Both the position numbers and the translations under genes were made by a program. A stretch of 11,162 bases of DNA from positions 2,231 through 13,392 of the forward strand of contig DHNJ01000107.1 of assembly GCA_002409445.1 (NCBI GenBank), written 5' to 3'. This document shows, piece by piece, positions 6,920-11,162 of the stretch (within the stretch, counting starts at the first letter, position 1; each line of letters begins with the position of its first letter). Below the pieces are notes generated by a model. It had not been told where the DNA came from. It was given only the letters and a program-made list of their open reading frames with translations, and made no database searches. The DNA comes from Armatimonadetes bacterium UBA5419. GTDB lineage: Bacteria; Armatimonadota; UBA10988.

Positions 6920-7903
6920 CTAGCCGTAGATGACCGCCAGCAGTGTCTCACCCACCGCGCGCAGGCTCTCGGGTGAGCAGTGCTCGGGAGTGTCCATGAG
7001 CGTGTGCCAATAGCGGTTGGAGCGCGGACCAGGGTAGTCCAGGTCGATCAGGTCGACCGCCGGGATGCCGACGTCGATCAGCGGCTTGTGGTCGTCGGTG
7101 ATCAGCGTGCCGGGCTCGTTGACGAACTGCCGGTGGCCCAGGCGCGCGGCGGCGGCGAAGATGCGGTCGAGCAACTCCGGGTGGGACAACTCCGAGTAGC
7201 CTTCGCGGTAGATGTCTAAGTTGGCGTCGCCGATCATGTCGATGTTGATGGCCTCGGCCGGCCGCCAGCCCTCGTGGTTCTGGGCGAAGTAGCGGCTGCC
7301 CTGGCAGAAGCCCATATAAGGCGTGCCGTTGGTGTGCGGCAACTGGCCGCTGTCCTCGAGATCCCAGAGAGCGAGGATCACCGGCCGCGGTGGCGGCTGG
7401 GCGCGGAAGATGCGGGCCAGCTCCAGGATCACGGCCACGCCGGACGCCGAGTCGTTGGCGCCGGGGACGGCCTTCGTGCGATTGGCCGGGATGGCGTCCT
7501 GGTCGGCGACGGGCCGGCAGTCCCAGTGCGCGCTGATCATCAGCGGCTCGCCGCCTGCGCCGAGTTGCGCAGAGAAGCGGGCGAGCAGGTTGTTGCCCTG
7601 GATCGGCTCGCTGCCGTCGGTCGGCTCGAAGGTGAAGGCTTGGTCCTTGAACTGCACGGCGCCCTCGGCCAGGGTCGTGCGCAGCCACTTGAGGGCCGCC
7701 GCGCGCTCGGGCGTGCCCGGCGCACGCGGGCCGAAGGCGACCTGCGTCTCGAGATCGGCGAAGGCGCGCGCGGCGTCGAAGGCAGGCACCTTGGGCGCGG
7801 GCGGGGCGGCCGCGCCGCTGCCACCACAACCGAAGGCACAGAGCAGCAGCGCCATGCAGGCCGCGAGGCCCGTCCGCGCCCAACGCAGCGGTCGATGCCT
7901 CAT
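6920..7903 (-). CDS. M28-family metallopeptidase / glutaminyl-peptide cyclotransferase-like lipoprotein
   Basis: A 327-aa secreted protein. The N-terminus is basic and hydrophobic and ends in CAFGC-GGSG (Cys26), a plausible but non-canonical lipobox, followed by an Ala/Pro linker. The catalytic domain shows M28 zinc-site motifs. These are MISAHWDCRP (His126, Asp128), PGANDSASGVAV (Asp151), LWDLEDSG (Glu183 as likely general acid/base, Asp184 as likely ligand), NIDMIGD (Asp222) and YWHTLMDTPEHCS (His300). The spacing and the WHT motif resemble bacterial glutaminyl cyclases as much as aminopeptidases. It therefore either trims N-terminal residues or forms N-terminal pyroglutamate outside the cytoplasm; the sequence does not decide. 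ATG 7903 is chosen because it overlaps the upstream stop as ATGA and has GAGG (7912-7915) 8 nt upstream. GTG 7909 is the alternative. Confidence 0.91.
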   Translation of the reverse strand: MRHRPLRWARTGLAACMALLLCAFGCGGSGAAAPPAPKVPAFDAARAFADLETQVAFGPRAPGTPERAAALKWLRTTLAEGAVQFKDQAFTFEPTDGSEPIQGNNLLARFSAQLGAGGEPLMISAHWDCRPVADQDAIPANRTKAVPGANDSASGVAVILELARIFRAQPPPRPVILALWDLEDSGQLPHTNGTPYMGFCQGSRYFAQNHEGWRPAEAINIDMIGDANLDIYREGYSELSHPELLDRIFAAAARLGHRQFVNEPGTLITDDHKPLIDVGIPAVDLIDLDYPGPRSNRYWHTLMDTPEHCSPESLRAVGETLLAVIYG

Positions 7904-9648
7904 TGCCACAGCCTCAAATCACGGAACACCGCCACCGCACCGTTCTCCACATGGACCCCAACGCCGCCCGCGGCCAGAGCATCATCCTCCAGCCGGCCCA
8001 GTTCCTCGTCGTTGATGCTGTAGACGATGGACGAGCCCTGGCAGGTAACCTGGAACTCGTTGCCCAGGTCGCCCCCGCGCAGCGCCGCGACCTGGCCTGC
8101 CTCGAAGACCGTGTACTGGCCCTCCAGGCAGCGGCCGATGTAGTACTGGCCGGCACCGTTGAGCAGCAGGAAGTAGAAGCTATCGCCCGCCGGAGTGGCA
8201 CGGAACAGCAACCCGTAGGCCGCCTGCACCGACCCCTGGACCGGCCGCGCGCGCACGCTCAGCCGCCCGTCGCCGAAATCGGTCGGCGCGGCGCGGAGCG
8301 TGCTGCGGCTGCCCTGGGCCGGCGCGCGAACGACCAGGCCGCCCTGCTCGTAGGCGTGATCGGCATCAAGCGGCCAGGCCCGCGCACCGAGATCCGCCAA
8401 CAGTGGGTCGTCGAGCACGAGCTGCCCGGCCTCGCCGGCGCCCGCCGCGTTGGCCATCAGCTGGCCCGGCGCGGCCTCGGCGAGGACGACCAGATCATCA
8501 AAGGCGACCTCGCCCGCGCCCTGCAGGTAGACGCCCAGCGCCCCGTGGGCGAAGTAGTCATCCTCGAAGACCGCGACCTGCGCACCGTTGATGCTCAGGC
8601 GGTGCTGCGTGCCGACCGCGCTGATCTGCAGGGAGTTGCGCGCCCCGCCCGGGCGCAAGGCCTCGGTGTAGCCGGCGGCGCGCTGTTCGGGCACGCCGGC
8701 CTGGCAGCGACCGGCGTGGAAGCGGCCGTCGGGGGCGATGACCATGAAGTAGTAGTTGAGCGCGTCCTGGACCCGCCAGAGCAGACCGAACAGCGCACCC
8801 TGGCCGCCGGCGACCTGCCAGGTGTCGAGCCGCGCGGTGAAGTGGGTCAGGCCGTCGCTGCCGGGGCTCCAGGACATCAGGCTGCCCTGTGGGTCGGCGC
8901 TCTGCAGGCGGTAGGAGCCCTCGACCAGGTGGCGGCGGTCGTCCAGTGGCCAGTCGCCGGCCTGGGCGAAGTTGTCGAGCAGGAGCGGCCGCGGCGCGGG
9001 CGGGGCCATCGGCTCCTGGGCGGCGGGCCGCGCGGGGGCGGTGACCTGCAGGTCGCTGAAGCGCACGATGGCCGGCGCCTGGGCGATCAGCCCGACGCTG
9101 CCCGGCCCGGCGTGGGTCGGGTCGGCCAGGCTGGCGACAACCTTGTCGGCCAGGGTCAGCTGGAACTGCTCGCCCTGGGCCAGGACCTTCAGGCGCACCG
9201 GACCGTCGGCCGGCGCGGTGGCCTGGCCTTGGCGCACGACGATCTGGTGGCCGCCGACGAACTTGCCGAAACGCCAGACGCCGCTACCGTCGAGCGTGAA
9301 GCTGTACGCATTCTCCCACGAGCCGCCGACGCGCAGCAGCAGCCCGTACGAGCCGCCGGGGCCGAGGCTGAGCGGCTCGGCGGCGACGCTGACGCACACG
9401 TCGGCGCGGTCGAGCGGGGTGCTGAGCCAGCGCGGGTAACCACCGGCGCCGCGCGCGTCGATGACGTAGCCCTCGCCGTCGAAGCGGCTGAAGTCGTCCT
9501 CGAGCCAGCCGCGGCCGGCCTCGAGTAGCGGGTCGGCGAGCAGGATGGTTTCGGGCGGGGCGCCCGCGAGCGGCACGGTGGCCAGGGCCAGCCCCGCCGC
9601 GAGCAGGGCCAGACCTGCGAGGACCACCAGCCGTCGCGTCCGCGCCAT
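7900..9648 (-). CDS. Secreted protein with three tandem concanavalin/LamG-like domains
   Basis: A 582-aa protein with an N-terminal signal sequence (MARTRR followed by a long Leu/Ala core to about residue 30). No lipobox Cys is seen, so it is either cleaved and secreted or anchored by the uncleaved segment. Three repeats of the same beta-sandwich follow, at residues ~35-205, ~222-392 and ~409-582. Each begins with an L(A/D)-D-P/N-F-like strand. Each has a central GLLxR...YxFxL...G...G(K/R) block (GLLLRVGGSWENAYSFTLD; GLLWRVQDALNYYFMVIAPDG; GLLFRATPAGDSFYFLLLNG). Each ends with a G(S/A/G)VG(L/V)...V.F.DL strand (RFSDLQV, AFDDLVV, VFRDLRL). This layout is typical of LamG/3-keto-disaccharide-hydrolase-like domains, probably carbohydrate-binding. 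Pro/Ala linkers separate domains 1-2 and 2-3. GGAG (9654-9657), inside the purH stop region, lies 5 nt before the start. The stop overlaps the M28 gene by 4 nt. Confidence 0.85.
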   Translation of the reverse strand: MARTRRLVVLAGLALLAAGLALATVPLAGAPPETILLADPLLEAGRGWLEDDFSRFDGEGYVIDARGAGGYPRWLSTPLDRADVCVSVAAEPLSLGPGGSYGLLLRVGGSWENAYSFTLDGSGVWRFGKFVGGHQIVVRQGQATAPADGPVRLKVLAQGEQFQLTLADKVVASLADPTHAGPGSVGLIAQAPAIVRFSDLQVTAPARPAAQEPMAPPAPRPLLLDNFAQAGDWPLDDRRHLVEGSYRLQSADPQGSLMSWSPGSDGLTHFTARLDTWQVAGGQGALFGLLWRVQDALNYYFMVIAPDGRFHAGRCQAGVPEQRAAGYTEALRPGGARNSLQISAVGTQHRLSINGAQVAVFEDDYFAHGALGVYLQGAGEVAFDDLVVLAEAAPGQLMANAAGAGEAGQLVLDDPLLADLGARAWPLDADHAYEQGGLVVRAPAQGSRSTLRAAPTDFGDGRLSVRARPVQGSVQAAYGLLFRATPAGDSFYFLLLNGAGQYYIGRCLEGQYTVFEAGQVAALRGGDLGNEFQVTCQGSSIVYSINDEELGRLEDDALAAGGVGVHVENGAVAVFRDLRLWQ

Positions 9649-9650
9649 CG

Positions 9651-10250
9651 CTACTCCGGTTCGGCGCTCGCCAGGTAGGCGGCGATCCGCGTGTCGTAAT
9701 CGGCCGTGTGAGCGAACGCCTCGGCCGCTAGCAGCCGCCGCAGCGCCGGCGTCGTCTCGCCGTCGTGGGCCGCCAGATCGTCGAGAACTGTCTCGTACCG
9801 CTCGGGGTTACAGACGACGGTGACCCAAGTATGGTTCTTCGCCGCCGACCGGAGCATGGCCGGGCCGCCGATGTCGATCTGCTCGATGGCCTCGGCGACG
9901 GTCGTGCCGGGCCGGGCAATGGTCTGGGCGAAGGGGTAGAGGTTGACCACGACCAGGTCGATCGGCACGATGCCGTGGGCGGCGAGGGTGGTCCGGTGCT
10001 CGGCGGAGTCGCGGCGGGCCAGGAGCGCGCCGTGGACGGCGGGGTGCAGGGTCTTCACGCGGCCGTCGAGCAGCTCGGGGAAGCCCGTCAGCTGGCTGAC
10101 ATCGAGCACCTCCAGCCCCTGGGCCCGCAGGTGGGCGGCGGTGCCGCCGGTGCTGACCAGCTCGATGCCGCGGCCGGCCAGGTTGGCGGCGAAGTCCGCC
10201 AGCCCCGACTTGTCCGAAACGCTCAGTAGTGCCCGCGCGATGCTCGCCAT
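9651..10250 (-). CDS. purH: Stand-alone IMP cyclohydrolase (N-terminal half of PurH only)
   Basis: A 199-aa protein matching the IMP cyclohydrolase (MGS-like) domain of PurH, which closes FAICAR to IMP in the last step of purine synthesis. Motifs are RALLSVSDKSGL (6-17), ELVSTGGTAAHLR, TGFPELLDGRVKTLHP (55-70), VNLYPF (102-107), IDIGGPAMLRSAAKNH (125-140) and AFAHTADYDTRIAAYL (178-193). Residues equivalent to the cyclohydrolase active site of vertebrate ATIC are present: Lys66, Tyr105, Asp126, Lys138. Ordinary PurH is about 510-530 aa and continues into an AICAR transformylase domain. Here the gene stops right at the domain boundary (AYLASAEPE), and the next gene begins 2 bp later with its own ribosome site. 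No transformylase remnant is visible, so the other activity must be encoded elsewhere. The start is 2 bp after the purN stop; GAGGAG lies at 10262-10267. Confidence 0.92.
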   Translation of the reverse strand: MASIARALLSVSDKSGLADFAANLAGRGIELVSTGGTAAHLRAQGLEVLDVSQLTGFPELLDGRVKTLHPAVHGALLARRDSAEHRTTLAAHGIVPIDLVVVNLYPFAQTIARPGTTVAEAIEQIDIGGPAMLRSAAKNHTWVTVVCNPERYETVLDDLAAHDGETTPALRRLLAAEAFAHTADYDTRIAAYLASAEPE

Positions 10251-10252
10251 CG

Positions 10253-10888
10253 TCAGTTCGTCTCCTCGTCCGCGCCGGCCACGGTCACGCGGCGGCCGTC
10301 CACCCGCACCCGCCCGGCTGCCAACCAGCCTAGCACCCGCACCAAGGCCTCGTGCTCGTGCGGCAGAATCCGCGCCTGCAGGCTCTCGGCGGTGTCATCG
10401 GCGGCCACCCGCACGGCGACCTGCTCGATCAGCGGCCCGCCATCGACCGACGCGTCGACGAAATGGACCGAACAGCCCGACACCCGGCAGCCCCAATCCA
10501 GCACCGCCTGATGCACCGCGAGCCCGTGCATGCCCGGGCCGCCGAAGGACGGTAGCAGGGCAGGGTGGGTGTTGATGACGCGGCTGGCGAACGCGTCGAG
10601 GAACGGCGCTGTCAGAATCTTCAGGTACCCCGCGAGCACCACCCACTCGCAGCCAGCCGCCCGCAGTTCGGCCGCGACCGCCGCGGAGTAGGCATCGCGC
10701 CCCGGATAGTCCGCCGTCTGCACCACCGCCGCTGGCACCCCCGCCGCCGCGGCCCGCTCCAGCGCGCGCACCCCCGGCCGGTCCGAGAGCACCAGCGCGA
10801 CCGTCAAGGGCAGCGTCCCGCTCGCCACGGCGTCCAAGATCGCCTGCAGGTTCGTCCCCCCGCCCGAGACCAAGACACCAACCCGCAT
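10253..10888 (-). CDS. purN: Phosphoribosylglycinamide formyltransferase (GAR transformylase)
   Basis: A 211-aa protein of standard PurN length. It transfers the formyl group from 10-formyl-THF to GAR, the third step of purine synthesis. Signatures are RVGVLVSGGGTNLQAI (2-17), LAGYLKIL (85-92), INTHPALLP (105-113, with Asn106 and His108 at the same numbers as E. coli) and SVHFVDASVDGGPLIEQ (140-156, with Asp149 equivalent to E. coli Asp144). The segment FGGPGMHGLAVHQAV is the longer loop variant seen in many Gram-positive and deep-branching PurN proteins. The start is ATG 10888, with GGAG (10894-10897) 5 nt upstream. The frame extends to 10921, but that would include the -10 box. It is the first gene of the apparent minus-strand operon. 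Confidence 0.96.
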   Translation of the reverse strand: MRVGVLVSGGGTNLQAILDAVASGTLPLTVALVLSDRPGVRALERAAAAGVPAAVVQTADYPGRDAYSAAVAAELRAAGCEWVVLAGYLKILTAPFLDAFASRVINTHPALLPSFGGPGMHGLAVHQAVLDWGCRVSGCSVHFVDASVDGGPLIEQVAVRVAADDTAESLQARILPHEHEALVRVLGWLAAGRVRVDGRRVTVAGADEETN

Positions 10889-10893
10889 CGTCA

Positions 10894-10897
10894 CTCC
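10894..10897 (-). promoter_or_regulatory. Shine-Dalgarno site of purN
   Basis: GGAG on the minus strand, 5 nt before ATG 10888. Together with the -10 box it fixes the purN start. Confidence 0.7.
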
Positions 10898-10910
10898 GCC
10901 GTCGCCCGGT

Positions 10911-10916
10911 ATTATA
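10911..10916 (-). promoter_or_regulatory. Consensus -10 box (TATAAT) of the purN operon
   Basis: On the minus strand TATAAT lies 22 nt upstream of the purN ATG. Transcription would start near 10903-10905 and give a leader of only about 15-17 nt. No good -35 is found at 16-18 bp; a GTTAAC lies further upstream (10945-10950). The leader is too short for a purine riboswitch, and none is seen. Confidence 0.6.
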
Positions 10917-10955
10917 GCCAAGCCGCAAGCGGGCGGCGAGCGGAGTTAACATAAG

Positions 10956-11050
10956 GCGTGGTGGTGGGGTGCGGTGCGGTGAGGGGCCGGGGGCAGCTCA
11001 GGCCGTGGTGGGTCGGTGGCGTGGTGATGGCCGGTGGGACGGGGGCGGCC
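10956..11050 (+). other. G-rich strand-asymmetric intergenic tract
   Basis: About 95 bp upstream of purN in which the plus strand is dominated by G and GGT repeats, with G-runs of 3-5 (10966-10969, 10983-10986, 10989-10993, 11041-11045 and others) and very few C except in a few CC pairs. No open frame with a ribosome site is seen. It could form G-quadruplex-like structures or be a degenerate repeat; no function can be read from it. Confidence 0.5.
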
Positions 11051-11063
11051 GGGCCCCGCGAAG

Positions 11064-11150
11064 TAGCGCCGGCAGACGGCCGGCACTAGCTCCTATCTTG
11101 ATTCGGCCTCCGCTGCGGCCGAGTCTATGGATGCGGACAAGAATGTCCGC
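11064..11150. repeat. Cluster of three consecutive short palindromes, possible intergenic repeat element
   Basis: Three hairpins lie within 87 bp. Hairpin A is TAGCGCCGGC / GCCGGCACTA (11064-11088, one mismatch, 5-nt loop). Hairpin B is ATTCGGCC / GGCCGAGT (11101-11124, one G-T wobble, 8-nt loop). Hairpin C is GCGGACA / TGTCCGC (11133-11150, perfect, AGAA loop). No gene is visible from 10950 to the window end. The regular spacing suggests a REP-like or MITE-like element, or stacked terminators of a gene beyond the window. Confidence 0.5.
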
Positions 11151-11162
11151 GGTCCCAGTTAG

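Noticed and set aside
7903..9528. 541-aa plus-strand open frame antisense to the triple-domain protein
   Set aside because: It is an overlap artefact of high-GC DNA: low-complexity Ala/Arg/Gly composition, no recognisable motif, no ribosome site. The minus-strand frame has clear repeated domains and a signal peptide.
9651..10250. PurH fragment as a pseudogene
   Set aside because: No frameshift, all cyclohydrolase residues intact, stop exactly at the domain boundary, and tight coupling with both neighbours argue for a real single-domain gene.
10889..10921. Eleven-residue N-terminal extension of PurN from an upstream in-frame start
   Set aside because: It would require translation through the TATAAT box and lacks a ribosome site; the ATG at 10888 has GGAG at 5 nt and matches PurN N-termini.
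11064..11150. CRISPR array
   Set aside because: The three palindromes differ in sequence and have no repeated unit or regular spacers; no cas-like genes are present.
1..11162. A novel defence or mobile system
   Set aside because: I looked for integrases, transposases, toxins, nucleases with helper genes, and reverse transcriptases; none is visible. The genes are metabolic, RNA-processing or envelope types.

Overview
The window is 11.2 kb of very GC-rich DNA (roughly two thirds G+C by eye) and is almost fully coding. Gene starts have good Shine-Dalgarno sites, and three predicted envelope proteins carry N-terminal signals of the lipoprotein type. The gene mix is a GH29 fucosidase, a ThuA-like protein, folate-dependent TrmFO, secreted concanavalin/LamG-like modules, an M28 peptidase and purine genes. 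This fits an environmental heterotroph from an under-sampled phylum, with Armatimonadota or Planctomycetota as loose guesses. The sequence alone does not settle the lineage.

Left half, plus strand (1-4296): the window opens inside a GH29 alpha-L-fucosidase with a C-terminal F5/8C-like carbohydrate-binding domain. A compact run follows: a small protein with an aspartate-rich tail (1243-1779), a ThuA-like protein (1813-2553), the YqgF/RuvX nuclease (2561-2995) and the tRNA m5U54 methyltransferase TrmFO (2992-4296). ruvX and trmFO overlap by 4 nt. An 11-bp perfect hairpin at 4308-4341 sits between trmFO and the convergent minus-strand genes and probably acts as a terminator.

Right half, minus strand (10916 down to 4363): a consensus -10 box precedes purN. 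This is followed by a gene encoding only the IMP cyclohydrolase half of PurH, then a secreted protein with three tandem beta-sandwich domains, then an M28/glutaminyl-cyclase-like peptidase. The four genes are separated by 2 nt, 2 nt and a 4-nt ATGA overlap, so they look like one operon. After a 92-bp gap with its own promoter candidate comes a tandem pair of paralogous lipoproteins (6827-5589 and 5547-4363).

Right end (10950-11162): no gene is visible. The plus strand is strongly G-rich and then carries three consecutive short palindromes, which look like an intergenic repeat element.

I see no defence system, mobile element, CRISPR array, tRNA or rRNA. The most notable points are the intact single-domain IMP cyclohydrolase, its operon linkage to secreted proteins, and the duplicated lipoprotein family of unknown role.
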